Source: JAEUOS01 sp964470865
GTDB taxonomy: Bacteria > Pseudomonadota > Gammaproteobacteria > Burkholderiales > JAEUOS01
DNA length: 35,306 nt
Reading direction: 5' to 3'
Assembly (NCBI GenBank): GCA_964470865.1
Contig: CAYYFR010000044.1
Span: 1 to 35,306 of the forward strand
The translations under genes and the position numbers were made by a program. Below the pieces are notes generated by a model that saw only the letters and a program-made list of their open reading frames with translations, made no database searches and was not told where the DNA came from. Below, piece by piece: positions 14,867 through 23,408 of this stretch. The stretch's first letter is position 1. Each line of letters opens with the position of its first letter.

Positions 14867-15817
14867 ATGATAAGAATCGAGAATCTCAGCAAGACCTTTG
14901 GCCGCAATACGGTGGTCGACAACCTGTCGTTCACGGTCGAGCGTGGCGAGGTGCTGGGGCTTCTGGGGCCCAACGGCGCCGGCAAATCCACCACCATGCG
15001 CATGATCACCGGGTTCCTCCCGCCCTCGGCAGGCCGGGTCAGCGTGGGCGGCCATTACGTGGTCGGCGAGCCGCTTGCCGCCAAGCGGTTGATCGGTTAC
15101 TTGCCGGAAAGCGCCGCCTGCTATGGCGACATGAGCGTGCACGGCTTCCTGATGTTTGCCGCCGAACTGCGCGGCATCTCCGGTGCTGCGCGCAAGCGCG
15201 CGTTGGCCCGTGTGGTCGACCTGTGCTTCCTCGAAAACGTGCTCTACCAGTCGATCGATACCCTGTCCAAGGGCTACCGGCATCGCACCTGCCTGGCCCA
15301 GGCGCTGATTCATGACCCGGATGTACTGGTGCTCGATGAGCCGACCGACGGCCTCGACCCGAACCAGAAGCACCAGGTGCGCAACCTGATCCGCGAAATC
15401 GGCAAGACCAAGGCAGTGCTGTTCTCGACCCACATCCTTGAAGAAGTCGATGCGGCATGCAGCCGTGCCATCATTATCGATCGCGGCCGGGTTGTCGCCA
15501 ACGGTACGCCGGGCGAGCTCAAGGCGATGTCGGAGGTGGCCGGTGCCGTGACCCTCGCGGTCGACGGCGTCGAGGTGACGATATTGGGTGAGCGACTCGC
15601 CGCACTTCCCGAGGCGCTGCGCTGCGAACCGGTGGCAGCGAGTGCAGGATCCGGCATGCGGGTGTTCCCGCGTGACCGCAGTGCCACCAGTCTGACGCGC
15701 GCGGTGATGGAACTGGCCGAGCGCGAACATTGGCACGTGTTGCAACTGCGCACCGAAGAAGGTCATCTCGATGAGGTGTTCCGCAAACTCACTCTGCCCG
15801 ATACGGTAAAAAAATGA
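14867..15817 (+). CDS. ABC transporter ATPase, GldA-like
   Basis: The product has 316 residues from ATG 14867 (MIRIENLSKTFG, a standard ABC opening). Walker A is GPNGAGKST, the signature is the LSKGYRHR variant typical of the GldA group, and Walker B with D-loop is VLVLDEPTDGLDP; the H-loop is STHILEEVD. A C-terminal extension (about residues 220-316) ends in DEVFRKLTLPD. It energises the permease encoded next, which it overlaps by four bases. GldA/GldFG complexes are needed for gliding in Bacteroidetes, but related ABC sets in non-gliding proteobacteria have no firmly known cargo. No ribosome site is seen, and an upstream GTG at 14771 is possible. Confidence 0.9.
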   Translation: MIRIENLSKTFGRNTVVDNLSFTVERGEVLGLLGPNGAGKSTTMRMITGFLPPSAGRVSVGGHYVVGEPLAAKRLIGYLPESAACYGDMSVHGFLMFAAELRGISGAARKRALARVVDLCFLENVLYQSIDTLSKGYRHRTCLAQALIHDPDVLVLDEPTDGLDPNQKHQVRNLIREIGKTKAVLFSTHILEEVDAACSRAIIIDRGRVVANGTPGELKAMSEVAGAVTLAVDGVEVTILGERLAALPEALRCEPVAASAGSGMRVFPRDRSATSLTRAVMELAEREHWHVLQLRTEEGHLDEVFRKLTLPDTVKK

Positions 15818-16560
15818 GCAATCGTTCCCTGGCGTCCGTGCTGGCCATCACCAAGCGCGAGACCGTTTCCTATTTCAGCTCACCGGTGGCCTATGTGTTT
15901 CTGGTGATTTTCCTGCTGCTGACCGGATTTTTCACCTTCACCGTCGGCAATTTCTTCGAACGCGGTGAAGCCAGTCTGGCGGCGTTTTTCGCCTGGCATC
16001 CCTGGCTTTATCTGGTGCTGGTGCCGGCGATCGGCATGCGCCTGTGGTCCGAGGAGCGGCGTTCCGGCACGATCGAATTCCTGCTGACGATGCCGATCAA
16101 TCCATGGGAGGCGATCGTCGGCAAGTTTCTTTCTTCCTGGCTGTTCCTGGCCATCGGCCTGGCGCTCACCTTTCCGGTGGTGCTCACTGTCAACTGGCTG
16201 GGCGACCCGGACAACGGCCAGATCGTCGCCGGCTATCTCGGCAGCTTTTTCTTGGCGGGCGCCTATCTCGCCATCGCCGGCATGACATCCGCGCTCACCC
16301 GCAATCAGGTGGTGGCCTTCATTCTCGCGGTGGTGCTTTGCCTGTTCCTGATTCTGGCGGGCTTCAATCCGGTGACCGATCTCCTGACCCGCTGGGCCAG
16401 CCCGGCGGTGATCGAGACCGTCGCCGCGTTTTCGGTGATGACCCATTTCGACGGCTTCCAGAAGGGCGTGATCGATTCCCGCGACCTGCTGTTCTTTCTT
16501 TCAGTGACCGGGTTCGCCCTGTTTGCCACCGCCCTCATCATTCGCAATCGTCGTGCATAG
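15814..16560 (+). CDS. ABC-2 type permease, GldF-like
   Basis: The product has 248 residues with about six membrane helices: at residues 20-42, 55-72, 100-125, 138-160, 165-185 and 222-243. The GMRLWSEERRSGTIEFLLTMPI stretch after the second helix is the conserved coupling loop of ABC-2 permeases. The ATG overlaps the ATPase stop (ATGA), and the GldG-like gene follows after 12 bases. It forms the membrane channel half of the exporter. The substrate is unknown. Confidence 0.88.
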   Translation: MSNRSLASVLAITKRETVSYFSSPVAYVFLVIFLLLTGFFTFTVGNFFERGEASLAAFFAWHPWLYLVLVPAIGMRLWSEERRSGTIEFLLTMPINPWEAIVGKFLSSWLFLAIGLALTFPVVLTVNWLGDPDNGQIVAGYLGSFFLAGAYLAIAGMTSALTRNQVVAFILAVVLCLFLILAGFNPVTDLLTRWASPAVIETVAAFSVMTHFDGFQKGVIDSRDLLFFLSVTGFALFATALIIRNRRA

Positions 16561-16572
16561 CTTGCCGCGCCC

Positions 16573-18471
16573 ATGAAAAACTCATCTTCCACCGCGCTGT
16601 ATTCGATAGTCGGCCTGTTCGCGCTGGCTCTGCTCTTGATCGCCTTCAACTTCCTGGCCTCGCGCGCCGCAGTGCGCGTCGACCTCACCGAAGGCAAGCT
16701 CTTCACTTTGTCCGATGGCACACGCAAGATCCTCTCCAAGCTCGATGCGCCGGTCAAGGTACGTCTGTATATCTCGCAAGGCGACAACGCCATGCCGGTA
16801 CAACTGAAAAGCTTCGCTCAGCGCGTCGACGACCTGCTGCGCGAATTCAAATCAGTGGCCGGCGCCAACCTTACGATCGAGAAATACAATCCGAAGCCGG
16901 ATTCGGACGAAGAGGAAGCCGCGCAGCTCGATGGCATCGAAGCGCAGACCCTGGGGTCGGGTGAGCAGTTCTATCTGGGCCTGACCGCATCGCGCCTGGA
17001 TCGCAAGGAATCGATCGGTGGCATCAACCCGCAGCGCGAACGCCTGCTCGAATACGACCTGATCCGCGCCATCGCGCGGGTAGCCAGCACCACGCGCCCG
17101 GTGGTCGGGGTGATGAGCGCGCTGCCGGTGATGGGCGCACCGTTCAACATGATGTCGCGGCAACCGAGCGAGCCCTGGGTTTTGGCCGGCGAGATCAAGC
17201 GCGATTTCGATGTCAGGAACGTGCCTTTCAGCACCGAGACCATCGACCCGGCGATCAAGACCCTGCTCCTGATCCATCCGCGCGACATCTCCGAGCGCAC
17301 CGAATACGCGCTCGACCAGTTCGTGTTGCGCGGCGGCAAGCTGATCGCCTTTGTCGACCCGCACATGCATTTCGACCAGCAGCCCAATCCGATGATGCCG
17401 ATGGCCGCCGGCCAGCCTGGCCAATCGTCGTTGCCGCGCCTGTTCAAGGCCTGGGGCGTGGGCATGGAAGGCGGCAAGGTACTGGCAGACGTGGGCTATG
17501 CGTCCGGTGCCGGTCAGCGCCTCACCCCCACCATCCTTACCTTGAATCGCACCGCGCTCAATCGCGACGACCTGGCGACCAGCCAGATCGAAACCCTGCT
17601 GCTGGCTTTTTCCGGCGCGTTCGACATCAAGCCGGTGGCCGGCCTGACCGTATCCGAACTGATGAAGTCCACGCCCAACAACATGTTCGTCGACAGCATC
17701 GTCGCCACCCTGTCGGGCGATACCGCGATGAAGGGCTTCGTGCCGTCCAACAAAAGCCTGCCTCTCGCGGTGCGCATCGGCGGCAAGTTCAAGACCGCGT
17801 TTCCCGAAGGCGCACCCGCGGCGCCGCCGTCCAAGGATGAAAAGCCGGCCGCACCGGCAGCGGCGCAATTGAAGGAGGCCACGGCGGAAAATTCTGTGGT
17901 GCTGGTGGCGGATGCCGACATGCTGGCCGATGGCGCCGCTGTGGAAATCCAGACCATCTTCGGCCAGCGCGTGGTGGTTCCTTCGAACGGCAACCTGGCA
18001 TTCGCGCAAGGGCTGTTGGAGCAGGGCACGGCAGGCGACGATTTGTCGACGCTGCGTTCGCGAACTTCGATCTTCCGGCCGCTCACGGTGGTGCGTGAAA
18101 TGGAGACGGAGGCGCAGAAGCAGTATTTCGGCAAGATCAAGGCGATGGAAGACGACATGCAGCAGACCACCGAGAAAATGCAGAAGCTGCAAAAGCCCTC
18201 CGGCGATGCCAAGTCGGCGCAGATCCTGACGGCCGAACAGCAGGGCGAACTCGATCGCTTCAAGAAGCGCATCCTGCAAACCCGGCGTGAGCTCAAGGAT
18301 TTGCGCAAGGATCTGCGGCAGGATGCCGAGGCACTGCAGTTCTGGACCAAGGTGGTCAACATCGCCACCGTGCCGCTGCTGGTGACCCTGTTCGGCATTG
18401 GCCTGGCGTTGCGCACCCGGCGCCGCGCCGTGCGCCGTGCCGCGCCGGTGACCGCGGGAGCGGTAGCATGA
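16573..18471 (+). CDS. GldG-like ABC transporter auxiliary protein
   Basis: The product has 632 residues. It has an N-terminal membrane anchor (about residues 8-27), then the GldG motif VDLTEGKLFTLSDGTRKIL. Next comes a large soluble domain with RLLEYDLIRAIARV and LIHPRDISERTEYALDQF, of the ABC-type uncharacterised/GIFT-like kind. A proline/alanine/lysine linker lies near residues 415-440. A charged coiled coil (about 515-590, with KMQKLQK and RRELKDLRKDLR) leads to a C-terminal membrane helix. Most of the chain should therefore lie outside the cytoplasm between two anchors. It probably works with the ATPase and permease encoded upstream. Confidence 0.85.
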   Translation: MKNSSSTALYSIVGLFALALLLIAFNFLASRAAVRVDLTEGKLFTLSDGTRKILSKLDAPVKVRLYISQGDNAMPVQLKSFAQRVDDLLREFKSVAGANLTIEKYNPKPDSDEEEAAQLDGIEAQTLGSGEQFYLGLTASRLDRKESIGGINPQRERLLEYDLIRAIARVASTTRPVVGVMSALPVMGAPFNMMSRQPSEPWVLAGEIKRDFDVRNVPFSTETIDPAIKTLLLIHPRDISERTEYALDQFVLRGGKLIAFVDPHMHFDQQPNPMMPMAAGQPGQSSLPRLFKAWGVGMEGGKVLADVGYASGAGQRLTPTILTLNRTALNRDDLATSQIETLLLAFSGAFDIKPVAGLTVSELMKSTPNNMFVDSIVATLSGDTAMKGFVPSNKSLPLAVRIGGKFKTAFPEGAPAAPPSKDEKPAAPAAAQLKEATAENSVVLVADADMLADGAAVEIQTIFGQRVVVPSNGNLAFAQGLLEQGTAGDDLSTLRSRTSIFRPLTVVREMETEAQKQYFGKIKAMEDDMQQTTEKMQKLQKPSGDAKSAQILTAEQQGELDRFKKRILQTRRELKDLRKDLRQDAEALQFWTKVVNIATVPLLVTLFGIGLALRTRRRAVRRAAPVTAGAVA

Positions 18472-19589
18472 CCACTCGCCTGCTTGCCATTCTGATTGCG
18501 TTGGCGCTGCTTGCCGGTGGCGCGTCGATCTATCTGATGCGTGGTGAAAGTCAGTCGTCGTCCAACGCCAGTGTGCTGGGTCAGCCCCTGTTTCCGCAGC
18601 TCAAGGCCGCCGACGTCGCGCGCATCACCATCACCGAGCCGCAAGCCAGCCTGAACCTGGAAAAGAAAGGCGGGCTCTGGGTGATCGTCGAACGCAACGG
18701 GTTTCCCGCCGATCTCGATCGGGTGGGTGAACTGGTCGTCAAGACCCTTGAACTCAAGACCGGGCAATCCGAGCCGATCGCCGAAGGCGAACGTGCGCGC
18801 CTGCAGTTGGGTGTTCCCGGCAAGGGCGAGGGTGCCGCGACCCTGGTGAGCTTCAAGGCGCAGGACGGCAAGATCCTGGCCGAACTTCTGGTGGGCAAGA
18901 AGTATTTCAAGAGCGCGCCGGAAGGCGACGCCAGCAAGGCCCAGGGCGACGGCCGCTTTGTGATGCTGCCGGGCGAGGTGACGCGCGTGATCATCGTTTC
19001 CGATCCGCTCAAGCAGGTCACCGCCAAGGCGGCCGAGTGGATCGCGCGCGAGGGCTTTGCGATCGAGAACGTCAAGGCGATCACGGCCAGGCATGCCGAT
19101 GGCGACTTTGCGCTGGCGCGTGAAAAGCCCGACGCACCATGGACCCTGGAAGGATCCGCCGGTGAACTCGATCAGAGTCGCGCCAGTTCGGTCGCGTATT
19201 CGCTGGCCAAGCTCGAGGTGGCCGACCTGCCCGAAGGGGCGGATACCGGCTTCGACCAAGGCTCGCAGGTGACGGTGTCGACCTTTGAAGGCCTTGAATA
19301 CAAGTTGAAGATCGGCCGCCTGGACAAGGGAAGCCATGTTGTCCAGGCAAGCGTCGAGGGCACGCCCAACCGTGCCCCATATCCGGTGCCTGCGGCCGAG
19401 AAGCCGGAGGACAAGGTCAAGCGCGAAAAGGCCTCGGCCGACGATGCCAAGGCTTTCGCCGACCGTGTCGCACGCGAAAAGGCGCTCGCACCCTTCAATG
19501 TGCTGATTGCCAAGTCAAAGCTCGAAGGGTTGATGAAGAAGCGTGCCGATCTTCTCAAGGTGGCGGAGAAGGCTGAAGAGAAGAAGTAG
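18468..19589 (+). CDS. DUF4340 family membrane-anchored protein
   Basis: The product has 373 residues. It has an N-terminal membrane helix (residues 4-23), then repeating beta-rich DUF4340 units with ARITITEPQASLNLEKKGGLWVI, EGERARLQLGV and SDPLKQVTAK segments. The C-terminus is rich in Lys/Glu and probably helical. The ATG overlaps the stop of the GldG-like gene by four bases. DUF4340 proteins commonly follow GldG-like genes and are thought to be periplasmic partners of the exporter. Their activity is unknown. Confidence 0.85.
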   Translation: MTTRLLAILIALALLAGGASIYLMRGESQSSSNASVLGQPLFPQLKAADVARITITEPQASLNLEKKGGLWVIVERNGFPADLDRVGELVVKTLELKTGQSEPIAEGERARLQLGVPGKGEGAATLVSFKAQDGKILAELLVGKKYFKSAPEGDASKAQGDGRFVMLPGEVTRVIIVSDPLKQVTAKAAEWIAREGFAIENVKAITARHADGDFALAREKPDAPWTLEGSAGELDQSRASSVAYSLAKLEVADLPEGADTGFDQGSQVTVSTFEGLEYKLKIGRLDKGSHVVQASVEGTPNRAPYPVPAAEKPEDKVKREKASADDAKAFADRVAREKALAPFNVLIAKSKLEGLMKKRADLLKVAEKAEEKK

Positions 19590-19778
19590 GTTCGGCGTCG
19601 CCGGGTGGGGTGGTGGGCGTGACAAGACATCGCGACAAGCCGGGAGGCGTCGAAATGCGGGTCGATGCCCTCGGCCGCTGCGAATTGTAGCCAGGGTATG
19701 GGCCGGCACCGTGGAGTTGTCCTTGCATGCGCACGCATGGCGATGCGCGACCGCGATCGCCGTTCGAGTTCGTACCAG

Positions 19779-20162
19779 TCAAGCGCGCGTCAGCGCGTTC
19801 TCTGACACGAAAATCTGTCGCCTGCGGAACGCAACCGGACTTTCGCGCAACAGGACGGCTTTCATGCCCTCCATGCCGCCGGCGAAAAATGGTGCTTTGA
19901 GGAAACGCGCAGGTTGATGCACCCAATCCGGCGCGATCCAATTGCGCTGTGTGGCCAAATGCTCCGCGACCGCGGCGAGGTATGCGTCGTTCAAAGCGTT
20001 GCCCGTGGGCGCGGGCTCGGCCGCCAATGCTCCAGGCGTCGGGTGCGCATAGAAGTCGTCAAGAAACTCGGCGATTGCATCGCCGAAGGCATAGCCGAAC
20101 TCGCTGCATAGAAGAATCGCTTCCGGCAGCGTGCGCGGCCTGCGGCTACGAAGTGCCTGCAT
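19779..20162 (-). CDS. Conserved hypothetical, probable antitoxin-like partner of the nucleotidyltransferase
   Basis: The product has 127 residues from ATG 20162, which has AGGAG eight bases upstream; a TTG at 20183 is less likely. It is mostly helical, with a C-terminal FRRRQIFVSENALTRA. I recall similar endings in proteins encoded beside DUF6036-type nucleotidyltransferases, where the pair looks like a toxin-antitoxin module. Its start overlaps the end of the upstream nucleotidyltransferase gene by 17 bases. The reading frame is intact although the partner is damaged. The function is inferred from position only. Confidence 0.6.
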   Translation of the reverse strand: MQALRSRRPRTLPEAILLCSEFGYAFGDAIAEFLDDFYAHPTPGALAAEPAPTGNALNDAYLAAVAEHLATQRNWIAPDWVHQPARFLKAPFFAGGMEGMKAVLLRESPVAFRRRQIFVSENALTRA

Positions 20163-20583
20163 CAAAAATCTCCTGCAATCCAAACTGGGTTTTTGGAGTA
20201 ATGCGTCCAGCCGGATAGTACTGCTCGACCAAGGCGATCGCCTGCTCCGAGTTTTCGATTCCGATCATCGCGCCGAGCGCGCGCAAGTCATCGATGTCAC
20301 GTGCGGTCGTGGGATCGCCAATTCGCATGGCCATGGCTTTCATCGCGAAAAGGTATTCGGGGCTGGGGATGAAGACGCGGATTCCTGGTTTTTCAATCGA
20401 CGGAAAATCGCGCCAAAAATGCAACGACGGACTGGCGGACAGAAAGCCTTTTACACCGTCGTTAAGCCAGTCCTCCGGCCATCCGCGTTCAACTGCGACG
20501 GTATGCGCGGCCTGGCGGAGGTAGGCTGCGTCACCATGGACGACGGCGTCGACATCACGGGTGAATTCGCGCAAGTTCCACAC
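20146..20583 (-). pseudogene. DUF6036-type nucleotidyltransferase, 5' truncated
   Basis: The recognisable part begins at REFTRDVDAVV and runs through DWLNDGVKGFLSASP, SPEYLFAMKAMAMR and ARDIDDLRAL to VEQYYPAGRI and FGLQEIF. This is the body and end of the family. About 45 N-terminal residues, including the glycine-rich VGGAAM-like strand of the nucleotidyltransferase fold, are missing. In their place the frame runs into DNA that reads as an enoyl-CoA hydratase in another frame. GTG at 20583 could still start a shortened product of about 145 residues, but it would lack a key nucleotide-binding motif. I read it as a broken toxin gene. Confidence 0.65.
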
Positions 20584-20636
20584 AGCCCGGCGCAGTCTCG
20601 CCAAACGGCTTGTGGCGCGCAAACCGGGCGGCGATC

Positions 20637-20855
20637 CGGGCGCTCCTCGCAGGCGACGCCGTCCTCGCCGCTTTCGAACTCGAGGCATTGCGAGATGTCG
20701 GTGCGGGCCGCGAATGCCTAGTCGCCCGCGCCGCGAATCACCATCGCCTTCACCGCGGGATCGTCGGCGATCTCGGTGGCGATGCGCGCCAGGCCCTCGT
20801 ACATCGCGAACGTCAGGGCGTTGCGTGCCTGCGCACTGTTGGTGACTGCGGCCCC
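20637..20855 (-). pseudogene. Enoyl-CoA hydratase/isomerase N-terminal remnant
   Basis: On the minus strand one frame gives QARNALTFAMYEGLARI, then ADDPAVKAMVIRGAGD, a TAG stop (20717-20719), then AFAARTDISQ-LEFESGEDGVA-EER. This is the crotonase pattern running from the ARNAL motif to the oxyanion-hole AGTDI region. The TAG stands where Lys is expected. The first ~15 residues and everything after EER are missing. It is a decayed fragment, probably left by a recombination that also removed the start of the neighbouring nucleotidyltransferase. Confidence 0.7.
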
Positions 20856-21108
20856 GGGAATAACCGAAGTGCGCCGCGTTCATTGCCAGGGGCCGCCGGC
20901 CAGGGCAGGCAACAGCCGCCAGCGCCCGCCGGCTGCTTGTGCTGTAGCATTGCGGACCCTGATACGGCTCGATCCGACATGTGTTGCGCCATCCCGACTG
21001 CGCAAGTGGAATTGGGGTAAATCGGTGTTCGAAGGTCGCCTAGCTCTTGTGCGATCACCCTTAGCGCCCGACCGCAGGAATTCGCGCGGGCGGCATCAAG
21101 ACCAAACC

Positions 21109-21783
21109 ATGACCAAATCCCCTGCCGCGTCGCCAAAGCGTTCGAGAAAACCCAAAGGCGAGGCCGCCACCGAAATCGCGGTGCCCAGTAGTAACGTCGC
21201 AGACACCGACGCGACTGCGATTCCGGGCGTCACCGCCAGCGGCGAGGTTGATTTGGCAAGCGGCGCGCCGGCGGGCGCCTCTCCTGCGGCCGCAATGCCG
21301 GAGCGGCGCGAGCCAGGCCGCGACCCGCGCACCCAGGATCCGCTCCTGTGGCGCGATGACGGCTGGACCGCGCGCGTGATCAAGAACATCGACGACGAAG
21401 GCTGGGCGGTCGAAATGATCCGCGATGGCCAGGCCGAGCCGGCGCTGGTGGGCCCGTGGACCATGGGGCGCGACAAGAAGAATCCCAAGCCCTTGAGCGC
21501 CCCCGCCTTCGGAACGCTGGTCAAGACCGCCACCGAGGTGATTCGGCGCCATGAGCAGCATATGCACGCGATGCTGCACAAGAGCATCACGGTAAGCCGC
21601 GGTTCGGCGCGCATCACCGTGACCCTCGATATCGAGCCCGATCATGACGATCCATCCGCTGTGTTGTCCGCATTCGATGAAGCGGGTGCGCAACTGGCGC
21701 AGGTACGGGTTGCGCCCGACTTCAAGCTCGGCAGGTCCAGCGCTGCGGCATGGGTCGAAAATGACTTTCGCAGGCCGCGCTGA
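21109..21783 (+). CDS. Hypothetical protein, unrecognised
   Basis: The product has 224 residues from ATG 21109. The first ~80 residues are low-complexity (Ala/Pro/Ser, basic opening SPKRSRKPKG) and probably disordered. The rest is well ordered: LLWRDDGWTARVIKNIDDEGWAVEM, WTMGRDKKNPKPL, then a helix TLVKTATEVIRRHEQHMHAMLHK and beta strands SARITVTLDIEPDHDDP. No membrane segment or signal is seen. I know no named domain for it. Codon use matches its neighbours, so it looks like a real gene. The 253 bases before it hold nothing I recognise. Confidence 0.65.
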   Translation: MTKSPAASPKRSRKPKGEAATEIAVPSSNVADTDATAIPGVTASGEVDLASGAPAGASPAAAMPERREPGRDPRTQDPLLWRDDGWTARVIKNIDDEGWAVEMIRDGQAEPALVGPWTMGRDKKNPKPLSAPAFGTLVKTATEVIRRHEQHMHAMLHKSITVSRGSARITVTLDIEPDHDDPSAVLSAFDEAGAQLAQVRVAPDFKLGRSSAAAWVENDFRRPR

Positions 21784-21848
21784 GGCGGCGCGGTGGGCGC
21801 CGGTTCTTTCCTGATGCGAGCGGATTGAAATTGCAGGAAGGCGCGACC

Positions 21849-22361
21849 TTGCAGCAGGAGCAGCACCCCGCCCGGACGCTGCTGATCGTGTTTCATTCGA
21901 TGACCGGCGGCACGCGGCAGATGGCGCAGGCGGCTGCGCGCGGCGCGGCTGCTGAACCGCAGGTTCGCGTACGCCTGCTTGAGGCTGCCGCGGCGGGACC
22001 CGACGACGTGTTGCAGGCCCATGCCTGCATCTTTGCGACGCCGGAGAATCTGGCGGCGATGTCGGGAATGATGAAAGACTTTTTCGACCGCAGCTACTAC
22101 GCCGTGCTGGAGCAGGTCAACGGCCGCGCCTATGCCTTGATGGTATGCGCCGGCAGCGACGGCCACAACGCGGTGCGCCAGGTGGAGCGCATCGCCACCG
22201 GTTGGCGCCTGCGTGCAATCGCCGCGCCATTGATCGTGTGCACGCATGCGCAGGCGCCGGAGGCGATCCTGGCGCCCAAGAACATCGCACCGCAGGACCT
22301 CGCCCGCTGCGAGGAACTAGGCGCGACGCTGGCGGCCGGTTTGGCGGCCGGGCTCTACTGA
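21849..22361 (+). CDS. Flavodoxin-like NAD(P)H-dependent oxidoreductase
   Basis: The product has about 170 residues. TLLIVFHSMTGGTRQMAQA is the FMN phosphate-binding loop of a flavodoxin fold. FATPENLAAMSGMMKDFFDR and YALMVCAGSDGHNAVRQ are the later FMN-contacting segments of the NADPH-dependent FMN reductase/flavodoxin family. No ATG is available. TTG 21849 has AGGAAGG seven bases upstream and is the preferred start; TTG codons at 21825 and 21831 are alternatives. The partner and substrate are unknown. Confidence 0.75.
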   Translation: MQQEQHPARTLLIVFHSMTGGTRQMAQAAARGAAAEPQVRVRLLEAAAAGPDDVLQAHACIFATPENLAAMSGMMKDFFDRSYYAVLEQVNGRAYALMVCAGSDGHNAVRQVERIATGWRLRAIAAPLIVCTHAQAPEAILAPKNIAPQDLARCEELGATLAAGLAAGLY

Positions 22362-22539
22362 CAGCGGCATCCGGCGTGTGGAGCGAGCGGGCGGCTCAGC
22401 ATTTCCTGCGGCGAGTCTTCGAAGCGTTGGGGATACGCGCTGCGTGCGGCGGATCAAACAGGCGGCGGCCAAGGTGCGCCGCACGTGAGAATGCCCACAT
22501 GCGTATTCGAGCCCGGGTTGCTCAAATGCCGTGGGCGGC

Positions 22540-23238
22540 TCATGCACTGCGGTAGCACAACAGTCTGCCGCGGTATGCCGCGTCAGTGGTAGTGGCGAGT
22601 CTATCCAGCCGTTCCTCGTGCAGCGCAAAGCCCAGCCGCGCCATGCGCCGACTGAACGCCGGCCGGTTGCCGCGCTCCGGATCGATGATCCACACTTCCG
22701 CCGCCGGCGCGGCGTGGCGTCCGATGAATCCTGCCAGCGAGCCGTTGGCGTCACGCTCGTAGAGCAGGTCGCTGCCGATCAACAGATCGAAACGCCCGCT
22801 CACAACTTGCTCCGCACTGGCGGCCGCGCTGCCATTTCCCAAGGCCTCGTCACTCCAGCGGCCGTGGCGATACTTCAAAGGCGACAGGTGGTTCAAGCGC
22901 AGGTTCTCGGCCAGGAAAGCGGAGGTGAGCGGATGGCGGTCGCTGGCGGTGATGTCGATGCCACGCCGGTGCGCCACCAGGCTTGCCAGAGCGAGGCCGC
23001 AACCGATCTCCAGCACGCGTTCATGCGGTACCAGGATGCGTGCGGCCATGCGTGCGGCCAGGTGCGCGCCGGACGGCCACAACAGGCCGAACATCGGCCA
23101 GGCGGCTGACGAGATGCCCAGGGCTGCGGCGGCGCCCGCCGGGTCGGCGAATTGCTGCGCATTGAGGAGCGAACGGATGATCAAGTCATCCGCGCCGGCA
23201 ATCGCGATGTTTTCCTGCTTGGTCTGGTAGCCGGGCAT
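22540..23238 (-). CDS. Class I SAM-dependent methyltransferase (Methyltransf_16-like)
   Basis: The product has 232 residues from ATG 23238 (in-frame codons continue to 23316). FGLLWPSGAHLA (50-61) followed by the SAM motif VLEIGCGLALAS (75-86) and D100 at the end of strand 2 is the pattern of the METTL/Methyltransf_16 group, which includes protein-lysine methyltransferases. FDLLIGSDLLYER is the post-I motif of the same group. It is convergent with the flavodoxin-like gene, with 178 bases between. The substrate is unknown. Confidence 0.82.
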   Translation of the reverse strand: MPGYQTKQENIAIAGADDLIIRSLLNAQQFADPAGAAAALGISSAAWPMFGLLWPSGAHLAARMAARILVPHERVLEIGCGLALASLVAHRRGIDITASDRHPLTSAFLAENLRLNHLSPLKYRHGRWSDEALGNGSAAASAEQVVSGRFDLLIGSDLLYERDANGSLAGFIGRHAAPAAEVWIIDPERGNRPAFSRRMARLGFALHEERLDRLATTTDAAYRGRLLCYRSA

Positions 23239-23408
23239 TTTGAGCGGGCCTGATGCCCGGCTGGCGGTGTTGGAGAAGGGAACGGGGCAATCAGTATGCG
23301 CCTTCGGTTCCTCCACGCGGGAGGCCCAGTCGTTGGGGCGCTGTGCGCGCTAAACTCGCCGCTCAGGCGACGCGTCGTTGCCGCACCATCACTTCAAGGC
23401 AGACCACC

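Noticed and set aside
19590..19778. Convergent gap after DUF4340 as a bidirectional terminator or small-RNA locus
   Set aside because: No stable hairpin with a T-run and no promoter-like sequence was seen.
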